The translations under genes and the position numbers were made by a program. The notes beneath the pieces were generated by a model that saw only the letters and a program-made list of their open reading frames with translations, was not told the origin of the DNA and made no database searches. Shown piece after piece: positions 8,869 to 17,752 of a stretch of DNA of 64,000 nucleotides; the stretch's first letter is position 1, and every line of letters starts with the position of its first letter. The stretch lies in contig NZ_FQVB01000004.1 in the NCBI RefSeq assembly GCF_900129305.1, positions 1 to 64,000 of the forward strand, read 5' to 3'. The DNA is from Desulfacinum infernum DSM 9756 (GTDB lineage Bacteria; Desulfobacterota; Syntrophobacteria; Syntrophobacterales; DSM-9756).

Positions 8869-9714
8869 GTGTCCGAAAAGCGAGCACGGATCGAACCCGA
8901 TCATCCCGAACTGAGTGTGAGCCGCCAATGTGAGCTTTTGGGGCTTTCCCGTGCGAGTTACTATCGCCGGCCGAAGGAGGAATCGGCGAAAAATCTTGAG
9001 CTTATGTGTCGTATCGATGAGATCTATACAGCGTATCCTTTCTATGGAAGTCGCAAGATCCGAGATCACTTGCGCCGCATGGGTTACAAGGTGAACCGCA
9101 AAAGGGTGCAAAGACTCATGGGCGAGATGGGCCTGGTTGCGGTGGCGCCCAAGAGGAAAACGAGCATTTCGAATCCTTCTCACAAGATATACCCGTATTT
9201 GCTGAGGAATCTTGAGATCAACCGGGTCAATCAGGTTTGGTGTAGTGACATCACCTACATACGGCTTTCCGGAGGGTTCGTCTACCTGACCGTGGTGATG
9301 GATTGGTATTCGCGCTATGTGCTTTCGTGGGAGATTTCGGTGACGATGGACGACAGCTTTTGTGTCAGCGCCCTGGAACGGGCCTTACGACGGCACGGCT
9401 GCCCTGAAATTTTCAACACGGATCAGGGCTCGCAGTATACGGGCGACGCCTTCACGGGTGTTCTCAAAGACCACGGGATCCGGATCAGCATGGACGGCAA
9501 AGGGCGCGCCATGGACAACATCATGGTGGAGCGATTGTGGCGGAGCCTGAAGTATGAAGACATTTACCTTCGTGATTACGAGACGGTGGAGGATCTCATC
9601 CAAGGACTTCGGAGGTACTTTGAGTTTTACAACAACGAACGTCCCCATCAGAGCCTGAAGGGCAGAACACCGGCGGAGGTTTACCAGGGGAAAGCCCTAG
9701 AGAATGCGGCATGA
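8869..9714 (+). CDS. IS3-family transposase OrfB (integrase core)
   Basis: A 281-residue DDE recombinase domain, normally made as an OrfAB fusion. Visible are the HTH_21 region (DEIYTAYPFYGSRKIRDHLRR), the first Asp (WCSDITYIRL), the second Asp (FNTDQGSQYT) and the Glu region (MVERLWRSLKYE), followed by the YFEFYNNERPHQSL motif. The frame is open upstream of the GTG at 8869 back through the A8 run, consistent with -1 programmed frameshifting from OrfA. No lesion is visible, so the element may be active. Confidence 0.93.
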   Translation: MSEKRARIEPDHPELSVSRQCELLGLSRASYYRRPKEESAKNLELMCRIDEIYTAYPFYGSRKIRDHLRRMGYKVNRKRVQRLMGEMGLVAVAPKRKTSISNPSHKIYPYLLRNLEINRVNQVWCSDITYIRLSGGFVYLTVVMDWYSRYVLSWEISVTMDDSFCVSALERALRRHGCPEIFNTDQGSQYTGDAFTGVLKDHGIRISMDGKGRAMDNIMVERLWRSLKYEDIYLRDYETVEDLIQGLRRYFEFYNNERPHQSLKGRTPAEVYQGKALENAA

Positions 9715-9990
9715 ATGGAGCCTTCCGAGCCGTCGCGGAGGGCCGCCTCCGACGAGCCACGGTTGGGCCCATTCTCGGCGCCCCTCCGCGACTCGGTCTT
9801 CTGGCAAGGGGACGTCCCTTGGGGCACATTGAAAAGCCGGGTACTCAATCCGAGACCAGGTGCAAAGGAAACAGGAAGCGGGAGCGTCAAGAACCGAGAC
9901 AACACCTTAAATTTCTCCAAACGTTGTCTTGACAATGGGGTCCACCTTAAAGAGGCAACATAGCGAAGCCACCAAAGAAGGAGAACGAGC

Positions 9991-10776
9991 ATGTCTGACG
10001 TAGTGTTGATGGAATACCGAGACGGGGTTGCATGGATCACTCTTAACAGAGAAAAACTGTTTAACGCGATCAATACGGCCATGATGAAGACCCTGGTTTC
10101 CCGTCTTAAAGAAGCGGAAGCGGAAAAAGATGTGGGGGTAGTAGTGATTACCGGAGCCGGCAGAGCCTTTTGTGCCGGCGGCGACCTGGAGGAGATAAAC
10201 GCCCTTGGTACCGCCCCGATTGATGACCGGCGAGGTTATTTGAACCTTTTTAGGGAAATGATCGTAACCATCAGGAGCCTGTCCAAGCCGGTGATCGCCG
10301 CCGTCAATGGCTATTGCATCGGAGGCGGAAACGAACTGAACGTTGCTTGCGATCTAAGTATCGCATCAGAAAAGGCCAAATTCGGCCAGGCTGGGCCGCG
10401 CGTCGGATCGGTGCCGCTGATGGGAGCTACCCAGATCATGCCTTTGCTGGTTGGTGAAAAACGAGCCAAGGAGATCATCTTTCTGTGCCGAACCTACAGT
10501 GCGCGGGAAGCGGCAGAGTTGGGCTGGGTTAACAAAGTAGTTGCCCACGATGACCTGGTACCAGAGACGCAAAGGTGGTGCGATGAGCTTCTGGTTATGA
10601 GTCCCACCGCATTAGCTATGGCTAAGAGAAGCCTCAACGCCTTTTACCAGCTGGCCTACCAGTCCATGGAAGAGGGTATGGAAGGACTCGCTTTGTTTTG
10701 GGGAACGGATGAATCACGGGAAGGAATACTGGCCTTCAAGGAGAAACGGAAACCGCAATTCAGAAAATATCTTTGA
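9991..10776 (+). CDS. Crotonase-family ring-opening hydrolase, BadI/MenB-like
   Basis: A 261-residue crotonase-fold protein. The segments RAFCAGGDL and GYCIGGGNELNVACDL form the oxyanion hole. The region FGQAGPRVGS, followed by GEKRAKEIIFLCRTYSAREA, resembles MenB (naphthoyl-CoA synthase) and BadI (2-ketocyclohexanecarboxyl-CoA hydrolase) rather than a fatty-acid hydratase: the hydratase catalytic Glu position is not conserved as PE. The C-terminus (FKEKRKPQFRKYL) also fits that group. With the BadH-like SDR downstream, BadI-type ring cleavage to a dicarboxyl-CoA is the best guess; this rests on family resemblance. Codon use is visibly less GC-rich than in the preceding block, suggesting separate origin. 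Confidence 0.75.
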   Translation: MSDVVLMEYRDGVAWITLNREKLFNAINTAMMKTLVSRLKEAEAEKDVGVVVITGAGRAFCAGGDLEEINALGTAPIDDRRGYLNLFREMIVTIRSLSKPVIAAVNGYCIGGGNELNVACDLSIASEKAKFGQAGPRVGSVPLMGATQIMPLLVGEKRAKEIIFLCRTYSAREAAELGWVNKVVAHDDLVPETQRWCDELLVMSPTALAMAKRSLNAFYQLAYQSMEEGMEGLALFWGTDESREGILAFKEKRKPQFRKYL

Positions 10777-10793
10777 GGATGCGAGAAAAGATC

Positions 10794-11417
10794 ATGAAAG
10801 TTGTTGCGATCAACGGTAGTCACCGGAAAGGGAAAAACACCGCTGCCATGCTGCACCTTGTTTTGGAGGGGACTGAAAAGGGCGGTGTTAAGGCGTAATT
10901 ACTGGAATCTGTGGATTATCGGATCGATTACTGTACATCGTGCAACCAGTGTTTGCGCAAGCCGCAATGTTCCATCGAGGATGATGACATGGTGCAACTG
11001 GCCGATAAACTGCAATCCGCGGATGCCATCGTTAGCGGCTCTCCCGTGTATTTCCGCAATGTCACCGGCAGACTCAAGGTATTTATGAATCGAACCCGTT
11101 GGCTCCACATGAAGAAGAACCTTCTCGAAGGCAAACTCGGGGCGGCGATAGCTCACGCGGCATTACGAAAATGCGGCCAAGAAATGACCCAGCTACTTAT
11201 CGAAGGTTTTTTGCTCTCCCACGGTCTTCACATCGTTGAAGCATGCGAACCGAACCGGCCGATCTAGAATTCGGCAATAATGGGAACCATGTTCGATGGG
11301 CTGAACGAGGGCCGGTTTCGCTGGAAGAAAAACGTGTTGGAGGATGAGTTGACGGTGGAAATGTGCCGGGCGCCGAGGCGAAATCTCTTGGGCAAGTCAG
11401 GCTTATTGAAACAATAA
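10794..11417 (+). pseudogene. NAD(P)H-dependent FMN reductase with two in-frame stops
   Basis: One continuous frame from the ATG at 10794 encodes a flavodoxin-fold reductase (MKVVAINGSHRKGKNTAAML, the FMN phosphate loop; then YCTSCNQC, a Cys cluster as in iron-sulfur flavoproteins; then SPVYFRNVTGRLKVFMNR). It is interrupted by TAA at 10896-10898 (Glu codon expected) and TAG at 11265-11267, after which family-like C-terminal sequence continues to the stop at 11417. Two independent stops make a sequencing error unlikely. The start lies 17 bp after the BadI-like gene, so it was once part of the operon. Confidence 0.8.
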
Positions 11418-11477
11418 AGAGCCGGGAGAGGGCGTAACAACATCCGACATGATGGGGTTAGCGGAAAAGGGGGTGTG

Positions 11478-12245
11478 ATGATGTTTGAACTTAATGGCAA
11501 GGTGGCCATTGTGACGGGAGCGGCACGTGGCATCGGCAAGGCGATTGCGCGGGTACTTGCCGTCCAGGGGGCGCAGGTGGTTGTGGCGGATATGCTGGAA
11601 GAAGAAGGACAGCAAACGGTGAAGGAAATAACTCGCGACGGCGGGCGGGCCAAGGCTGTTGCCGTCGACGTGACGGATCTTGACCAAGTGCAGGCCATGG
11701 TGCGCCAAACCAGGAACACCTTCGGCCCTGTGGATATCCTGGTCAACAATGCAGGCTGGGACAAGATGCAGCTCTTTACTGAGACCACGCCGGAACTCTG
11801 GGACAAAATCATCGCCATCAATTACAAGGGAGTGCTCAACTGTGTTTCCGCCGTGCTGCCCGAGATGATGAAAAGAAAGCAAGGAAGAATCATCAGCATC
11901 GCTTCTGACGCCGCCCGGGTGGGAAGTACGGGAGAAGCCGTCTACGCTGGAGCCAAGGGAGCGGTGATCGCCTTCAGCAAATCCATCGCCAGGGAAGTGG
12001 CCCGCTATCAAATCACCGTCAACGTGGTCTGTCCCGGCCCGACCCCGACCCCTCTCGTGGAAGGAATGATCCAGGAAAGTGAACTGGCCAAAAAGGTTTT
12101 TCCCGCCATGGAAAAGATCATTCCCCTGCGGCGCATGGGAAAGCCAGATGAGATCGCTGCGGCCGTCGTGTTTCTCGCTTCCGACGATGCCGCCTTTATC
12201 ACCGGGCAGACGCTTAGCGTCAGCGGCGGCCTGACGATGGCGTAA
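11478..12245 (+). CDS. Short-chain dehydrogenase, BadH-like
   Basis: A 255-residue NAD(P)-dependent alcohol dehydrogenase of the SDR family. Seen are the cofactor motif TGAARGIG (about residues 14-21), NNAG, the catalytic Ser in ISIASDAARVGS, and the YxxxK pair in AVYAGAKGA. The stretches GPVDILVNNAGWD, IASDAARVGSTGEAVYA and ITVNVVCPGPT closely resemble my recollection of BadH (2-hydroxycyclohexanecarboxyl-CoA dehydrogenase). In that pathway BadH makes the 2-keto acyl-CoA that BadI cleaves. Two adjacent ATG codons (11478, 11481) follow a G-rich Shine-Dalgarno; I list the first. Confidence 0.8.
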   Translation: MMFELNGKVAIVTGAARGIGKAIARVLAVQGAQVVVADMLEEEGQQTVKEITRDGGRAKAVAVDVTDLDQVQAMVRQTRNTFGPVDILVNNAGWDKMQLFTETTPELWDKIIAINYKGVLNCVSAVLPEMMKRKQGRIISIASDAARVGSTGEAVYAGAKGAVIAFSKSIAREVARYQITVNVVCPGPTPTPLVEGMIQESELAKKVFPAMEKIIPLRRMGKPDEIAAAVVFLASDDAAFITGQTLSVSGGLTMA

Positions 12246-12318
12246 TCTTCTGCCCCAGTTGGCGAATAATCTTCCCGTCAGCAATGACTTTGCCGGGATT
12301 ACTTTTATGGAGGGCTCC

Positions 12319-14424
12319 ATGGATCCATTGTTCAATCCACGATCGGTGGCGGTTGTAGGCGTTTCGGCGTCAAAAGACAATCTCGGCAAGAACATCATCA
12401 AGAATCTTTTGAATTTCGGTTATCAGGGGAAAATCTATCCGGTAGGGACTCGAAGCGGTGAGGTAGAGGGATTCCGTATCTATTCTGCCATTACAGAGAT
12501 TCCCGACGCCGTCGACGTGGCTGTCATCCTGACACCGGCTCGATTTGTTCCAGAAATCGTGGCGCAGTGCGGCAGCCGGAACGTTCGTTGGGGTGTCATC
12601 CAGACGGCGGGCTTTCGGGAATCGGGTACTGGCGGGATCGCATTGGAAAAAAAACTCGTTGACGCGGCCAATCGCCATGGAGTCCATTTCGTCGGCCCCA
12701 ATTGCCTGGGAGTGATGGATACCACCACGGGGTTTTCAGTCCCGTTTATCGTTTTGCCCTCCGTTTATCGTACGGGGAACGTGGCAATCATGGCGCAAAG
12801 CGGCGGCATGGGGCTTTCCCTTGCCGAAAGGTTGAACACCTCCGGCGTGGGGTTCGGAAAGTTCGTGAGTCTTGGAAATAAACTCAACCTCGACGAAGTG
12901 GATTACTTGAAATATCTCATGGAAGACCCGAAAACGAATATCATCTATTTTTATCTGGAAGATTTTAAAAGGGGTCGAGAATTCGTCCAACTGGCTGTCG
13001 AAAGCTCGAAGCCCATCATCCTTCATAAGTCCAACACTTCGCCTGTCAGCCGAACGATTGCCCAGTCACACACGGCTGCCCTGGCCACGGATGACCGGGT
13101 TGTGGACTATCTCACACGGGCCGCAAACATTGTCCGGGTCAATTCGGTATCAGAAGCGATCCAGGCAGCCAAAGCCTTCTCCATGCCGGAGCTTAAAGGG
13201 AAAAACCTCGCCGTGCTTTCCCGTTCCGGCGGCCACGCCGTGGTGGCGGCGGATGCCTGTGGCGAGTTCGGCTTTTGCTTTCCGCCGTTAGGAAAAGAGG
13301 TGCTCCAAGAGATTCGCCGTCATGCCAGAGCAGGTGTGATCCAGCTTGGGAATCCCCTGGACTTGGGAGATATTTACGATCTGAACGTCTACTTCGGTAT
13401 CGTTGAACAAGTCTTGGAACAACCAGATATCGACGGCATTGTTCACGTCCATGTGTCGCATATGGCTGAAGAACAAGATGCCACTCGGAAACTGCTGGGA
13501 GAGTTGGGGCGGCTTGCCGATAAATACCGAAAACCCATTGCCGTTGTTCTTGAGATACCGTTCGACCAACGAACAATGATAGAAAAGAACGGTGATTACC
13601 CCTTCTTTTTTGATGTTCGTGAGGCCGTTCAGGCGTTGGCCATTCAGCACGAGCATCATTCGAAACGACAGAAGGAGCCGTTGTTCGTGGTAGGAGAAGG
13701 AGATAAACATCTCTGGTTTGACGAGGCAGCGGCGTGGCTGAAGTCTCGTCAAGAATCAGGACAGCAACCCATGGCCCACGATGCCCTTGAGCTTCTCGAA
13801 ATCCTGCAAATTCCCACAGCACCATGGAAACTTGCGACATCCCTGGAGGGGGCGCGGGAAGCAGCCGAACAAGTGGGCTATCCGGTGGTGCTGAAAGCGG
13901 TTGGTGCATCTCTCCTCCATAAAAGCGATCGAGGCGGCGTGGTCGTCAACGTTGAGGATTCGGCCGCTCTAAAAAGAGCTTGGGATGAACTGATTTCATC
14001 GTTCAATGACCTAGAAGGAATCCTTGTTCAGAAAATGATTTTCGGGATGCGGGAGATGATTGCGGGTGCCAAACGCGATGCCACCTTCGGTCCGGTAGTG
14101 CTCACAGGGTTGGGGGGGATCTGGGTGGAGGTGCTCAAGGACGTTTCCATACGTCTTGCGCCCGTCGACCGCAACCAGGCTATGGAAATGATCAGCGATC
14201 TTTCCGGTGCCGTCTTGCTCGAATCTTATCGCGGTCTGAAACCGGCCGACACAGCCTTGGTCGCCAAGGCCTTGGTGCGCATTTCACAGCTGATAGATCG
14301 TTTCCCCGAGATTCGGGAAGTAGAGATCAACCCCATCCTTCTATGTGATCAAGACGGAGCCGGCGTAGCCGTGGATGCGAGAGTTCTGCTGGAGATGAAA
14401 CACGATGAAAATCCTGTTCTGTGA
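12319..14424 (+). CDS. Acyl-CoA synthetase (ADP-forming)
   Basis: A 701-residue single-chain enzyme of the NDP-forming acyl-CoA synthetase family, which interconverts acyl-CoA + ADP + Pi with acid + CoA + ATP. The N-terminal CoA-binding Rossmann domain (FNPRSVAVVGVSAS) is followed by the ligase domain with the phospho-His segment (TAQSHTAALATDD) and a C-terminal ATP-grasp domain (from about residue 480: YPVVLKAVGASLLHKSDRGGVV). I take the ATG at 12319 because it follows GGAGGG; an earlier TTG at 12259 would add 20 residues not typical of the family. In this operon it could make ATP from the ring-opening product or activate the substrate; the direction is inference. Confidence 0.9.
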   Translation: MDPLFNPRSVAVVGVSASKDNLGKNIIKNLLNFGYQGKIYPVGTRSGEVEGFRIYSAITEIPDAVDVAVILTPARFVPEIVAQCGSRNVRWGVIQTAGFRESGTGGIALEKKLVDAANRHGVHFVGPNCLGVMDTTTGFSVPFIVLPSVYRTGNVAIMAQSGGMGLSLAERLNTSGVGFGKFVSLGNKLNLDEVDYLKYLMEDPKTNIIYFYLEDFKRGREFVQLAVESSKPIILHKSNTSPVSRTIAQSHTAALATDDRVVDYLTRAANIVRVNSVSEAIQAAKAFSMPELKGKNLAVLSRSGGHAVVAADACGEFGFCFPPLGKEVLQEIRRHARAGVIQLGNPLDLGDIYDLNVYFGIVEQVLEQPDIDGIVHVHVSHMAEEQDATRKLLGELGRLADKYRKPIAVVLEIPFDQRTMIEKNGDYPFFFDVREAVQALAIQHEHHSKRQKEPLFVVGEGDKHLWFDEAAAWLKSRQESGQQPMAHDALELLEILQIPTAPWKLATSLEGAREAAEQVGYPVVLKAVGASLLHKSDRGGVVVNVEDSAALKRAWDELISSFNDLEGILVQKMIFGMREMIAGAKRDATFGPVVLTGLGGIWVEVLKDVSIRLAPVDRNQAMEMISDLSGAVLLESYRGLKPADTALVAKALVRISQLIDRFPEIREVEINPILLCDQDGAGVAVDARVLLEMKHDENPVL

Positions 14425-15349
14425 TGCTGCCTTTGAAGATGCACGAAAGAATCTGGAACGCTACCTTCCCGAGGATACCATACTTTATTGCCCGAAAGAG
14501 CAGATCTATTCCCTTATCGACCAGGTGGATGTCGCCATTCCCCTCATGTCCAGACTAGACAGGGATCTCATTTACAAAGGCGGCAGGTTGCGCCTGATAC
14601 AGCAGTTTGGGGTTGGCCTTGAGGGCGTAGACCTGGCGGCGGCAAGAGAAAGGGGGATCTCCGTTGCCAACGTTCCCAGCGATAAAACCGGCAACGCTGC
14701 ATCGGTGGCTGAGTGGGTTATTTTTCTGATGCTTGCTCTTGCCCGGGATTTTCCCAGCCAATTGAAAAATATTGCGGAGAGAAAACTGGGAGTACCGACC
14801 GGGAAAACACTCTTCGGCAAAAAAGTCGGGATCGTGGGCATGGGTAATCTCGGCAAGGCCATCACGTTTCGGCTTAAGGCGTTGGGTATGCAAATCCTGG
14901 CGCTCAAAAGGCATCCCGGAGAATGTGAGAAGCTTTACGAACTTGTCGATTTTTTAGGCGGTCCAGATGATCTCGACAAGCTTTTACAGGAGGTGGATTT
15001 CCTTATTCTCGCCGTTCCCCTCACTGCGGAAACGAAGAACCTGATCGGCAAATGCGAATTCAGTTTGATGAAGCCGAACGCCTACCTCATCAATGTTTCA
15101 AGAGGGCCGGTCGTCGATTACCTAGCTTTATTGGAGGCACTCGAAAATCGTCAGATCGCCGGGGTCGGACTCGATGTCTTTTGGAGCGAACCCATAGATC
15201 CGAACGATCCTCTTTTTCGCTACAATGTGATCGTCTCCCCGCACATTGCCGGTGTTACCGACCTGTCCCTCGACTCCATCGCCAAGGAGGTGGCGGAAAA
15301 CATCGATCGCCTTAGACTTGGTAAACCACTCAACTATGTGGTTTCTTGA
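14405..15349 (+). CDS. D-isomer-specific 2-hydroxyacid dehydrogenase
   Basis: A 314-residue NAD-dependent 2-hydroxyacid dehydrogenase (phosphoglycerate/formate dehydrogenase-like). The dinucleotide motif GIVGMGNLGKA is at about residue 141, the substrate Arg in NVSRGPVVD at about 231, and the catalytic His in SPHIAGVTD at about 278. It overlaps the acyl-CoA synthetase gene by 20 bp and is therefore translationally coupled. The substrate is unknown; its place in an acyl-CoA operon is unusual. Confidence 0.9.
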   Translation: MKILFCDAAFEDARKNLERYLPEDTILYCPKEQIYSLIDQVDVAIPLMSRLDRDLIYKGGRLRLIQQFGVGLEGVDLAAARERGISVANVPSDKTGNAASVAEWVIFLMLALARDFPSQLKNIAERKLGVPTGKTLFGKKVGIVGMGNLGKAITFRLKALGMQILALKRHPGECEKLYELVDFLGGPDDLDKLLQEVDFLILAVPLTAETKNLIGKCEFSLMKPNAYLINVSRGPVVDYLALLEALENRQIAGVGLDVFWSEPIDPNDPLFRYNVIVSPHIAGVTDLSLDSIAKEVAENIDRLRLGKPLNYVVS

Positions 15350-15704
15350 AAAGAATACTGGGTACGCTGATTTTTCGTGCGATAGCCTGGTGGCATAGGG
15401 GAACCATCGGTTGCCGTACGATCGTATACTTGGTTCATTTTCGGCTCTTTGCTGTTTTGTGTGGAAATCGGCAAAAGACCGATGCTGTCAATGGCTAATT
15501 ATTTTGACCCTTTTGGGGACAACCATTTTGACCCACTTAGGACGAAAAAATCAGCCTTGTCCTTTTTGTCTCAATCGATAGCTATCCCCTCCCACTCCGA
15601 TCAATCGGAATGAACGGTGGTTGAAAGCGGTTTTGGCTGCCCTTACATATGGTGATTGGCGCCTCCGGAGTCCCTGCAAAGTGCCGAAAGTATAGCTCTT
15701 CGTA
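15350..15704. other. Intergenic region with IS-end-like remnant
   Basis: There is no gene in this gap between convergent operons. At about 15500-15540 two copies of ATTTTGACCC separated by about 20 bp resemble the tandem end repeats of an IS21-type element, different in sequence from the one at 1-743. No transposase fragment could be recognised around it. Confidence 0.45.
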
Positions 15705-16400
15705 TCAAATGTATTGCGGAAGCACCCGCTGCCGGTAGGCGTGCCGGATTGATCGGCCGAGAACAGGGTCTTCCATCTCGAACTCGAAGAGTTCACCATA
15801 AACGATGCCTTCGAGGGCCGGAAAAGTCCCGCAAAAAAGGCACAGGGAATCGAGGCCAAGGCCGTCACCCGTGGGGATCCCCTCGAGGATTTCCAAGACA
15901 CCCAGGTTGTCGCCCAGCGTTCCTTCCTGATAGAGCCGTCGATTGCCTTCACAGGTCATCCACGACCTCAGAATGATCCGATCCAAGTGATTGCGTACAT
16001 CTTCGAGATCCCAGACACCCGGCGCCACGGGCTTGGCGCACATCTGCTTCGATGCCGGAATGCCGTATTTTTCGAAGTCACGGTCCGTATGGTCAGAGCC
16101 GACTCCCACAAAGATTCGATCCTTTTTTCGAAAGAGGACGCACTCCACCTCGCCTGAAGCCATTCCGCCGATCACGTCGATGGTTTCGCCGGTGGTGAGC
16201 AGCATGGCAGAGAGGTTCATGTAGGTGGGGGTTCGGGAAGGTGCCGGGACGCCGAGCTTACCCAGTTCCTCGATGTGCTCCTGAAGGCGGGCTTTGTCTT
16301 TACCTACCCAACCGGCGACGACGAGCCTCGAAATGTCCAGGGAAAGGGCTTCTTTTCCGCGAAGAGTTTCCAGTTCCAGGCGCAGGGATTTGTGAGTCAT
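15705..16400 (-). CDS. DUF2848 family protein
   Basis: A 231-residue protein of the DUF2848 family, whose fold is related to fumarylacetoacetate hydrolase-type proteins. Family-like segments are RLVVAGWVGKDKARLQEHIEELGKLGV and FVGVGSDHTDRDFE and the motif CAKPVAPGVW. The start at 16400 follows GGAGG. It is the last gene of a TRAP transporter operon; such genes are often found beside carboxylate or amide uptake systems, which suggests a hydrolase or lyase acting on the imported compound. The reaction is not known. Confidence 0.8.
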   Translation of the reverse strand: MTHKSLRLELETLRGKEALSLDISRLVVAGWVGKDKARLQEHIEELGKLGVPAPSRTPTYMNLSAMLLTTGETIDVIGGMASGEVECVLFRKKDRIFVGVGSDHTDRDFEKYGIPASKQMCAKPVAPGVWDLEDVRNHLDRIILRSWMTCEGNRRLYQEGTLGDNLGVLEILEGIPTGDGLGLDSLCLFCGTFPALEGIVYGELFEFEMEDPVLGRSIRHAYRQRVLPQYI

Positions 16401-16468
16401 GCTAGGTTTCCTCCCTTGTTGGGTGAGCACGGCTCTGAATCGCCGTTGGAGAAAGCGGCGACGGACCG

Positions 16469-17752
16469 TCAGCCGACTGTGCGGGCGAAGTGGAGCGCCA
16501 GGCCCGGGAAAGCGACCAAGACTCCGATCATAACCAGGATCATCAAGACAAATGGAAAGGCTCCGATCATTACATCGCTGATGGAACCGCTACGCCGCAC
16601 GCCTTGTACGACGTAGAGGTTGAGCCCCACGGGGGGTGTGATGAGCGCCATCTCAATCAAGAGAATCAGCAGGACGCCGAACCATACGGGATCGTAGCCC
16701 GCTCCCGTGATGACCGGCGTCACAATGGGAACGGTGATGACCATGAGCGAAAGGGTTTCCACGAAAAGTCCCAGCACCAGGTACAAGGCGATGATGACCA
16801 AAAGAGTTTTGAAAGGGGAAAGTCCAAGATTGTTGACAAACTGCCGAAGCGTCTCGGCCAGCCCTATGGAATCGAGGATAAAGTTAAGAAAGTTGGCGGC
16901 GATGAGGATCAGCATGATCATGGCGGTGGTGCGCATGGTCCCTTCAAATACGCGCTTGAAAAACCCAAGAGAAACCGCCCGGTAACGAAACGCAAGGAGA
17001 AGGGCGGCGATCACTCCCAGAGCCGCCGATTCCGTTGGGGTCGCCCAGCCGGCATAGATGGACCCGATGACCACGAGGAAGATGAAAAGAACCGGCAAGA
17101 GGTCCTTGAGGCTCTCGATGCGATCAGACCAACGCGCGGAACGGCGCGAGCCGCCGAGTCTGGGGTTTATGGAGCAGGCGATGAGAATGCAGATCATGAA
17201 GAGAAGAGCAAGGATGAGGCCTGGGACGATCCCGGCGATGAACAACTGCGGGATGGAGGTGTTGGTCAAAAACCCGTAGACAATAAGATTGATCGAAGGA
17301 GGAATGAGGATCCCCAGGGTGCCGCCTGCCGCGATCGAGCCGGCAAAAAGTCCCTCCGGGTATCCATACCGGCGGGCCTGGGGGAGGGCCACGGTGGTAA
17401 TAGTGGCTGCCGTGGCCACGCTGGATCCGCTCGTCGCGGCAAACATGGCGGAGGTGCCGATATTGGCGTGCATGAGGCCGCCGGGAAGCCAAGAGAGCCA
17501 CAAGTCAAGGGCTCGATACGTGCGGGCCGCAATGCCCGCCTGAAGGAGGATCTCTCCCAAAAGCACAAACAAAGGAATGGCGAACAGAATAAAATCCGTG
17601 CTCGCTGTCCACGCAATCTCACCCATAGCCCTGTAAAGGGGAAAGGGCGAGAAAATCTGTCCCACAAGGAGACCCAGGGCGGCCAGAGCTGCAGCAACCG
17701 GGATGCTCAACAACAAGAGGCCAAGTAGAAAGACAAGGATCGTGGTAATCAT
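16469..17752 (-). CDS. dctM: TRAP transporter large permease (DctM)
   Basis: A 427-residue polytopic membrane protein with about 12 hydrophobic segments, typical of the large TRAP subunit that moves organic acids with sodium. Conserved segments include GxxIPLFVLLGEIL, SGSSVATAATITTVALP, GGTLGILIPPSINLIVYG and TPTESAALGV. Its ATG overlaps the stop of dctQ (ATGA), so the two are translationally coupled. The substrate is decided by the DctP protein. Confidence 0.95.
   Translation of the reverse strand: MITTILVFLLGLLLLSIPVAAALAALGLLVGQIFSPFPLYRAMGEIAWTASTDFILFAIPLFVLLGEILLQAGIAARTYRALDLWLSWLPGGLMHANIGTSAMFAATSGSSVATAATITTVALPQARRYGYPEGLFAGSIAAGGTLGILIPPSINLIVYGFLTNTSIPQLFIAGIVPGLILALLFMICILIACSINPRLGGSRRSARWSDRIESLKDLLPVLFIFLVVIGSIYAGWATPTESAALGVIAALLLAFRYRAVSLGFFKRVFEGTMRTTAMIMLILIAANFLNFILDSIGLAETLRQFVNNLGLSPFKTLLVIIALYLVLGLFVETLSLMVITVPIVTPVITGAGYDPVWFGVLLILLIEMALITPPVGLNLYVVQGVRRSGSISDVMIGAFPFVLMILVMIGVLVAFPGLALHFARTVG

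Larger units (their letters stand above)
8523..9945 (+). mobile_element. IS3-family insertion sequence
   Basis: An apparently complete element of about 1.42 kb. The ends are imperfect inverted repeats, GTGGACCCCAAAAATGAGACA on the left and, on the opposite strand at the right, GTGGACCCCATTGTCAAGACA. It carries orfA and orfB with an A8 slippery run between them. About 230 bp lie between orfB and the right end, unusually long, and contain an outward-facing TTGACA (9929-9934). No convincing target-site duplication was found by eye. Confidence 0.85.

Noticed and set aside
10896-11267. Recoding (selenocysteine or pyrrolysine) in the FMN reductase gene
   Set aside because: The stops are TAA and TAG, not TGA, neither replaces a catalytic residue, and no recoding hairpin was seen; decay is the simpler view.
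15350-15704. Complete insertion sequence
   Set aside because: Only end-like repeats were found; no transposase sequence could be recognised on either strand.
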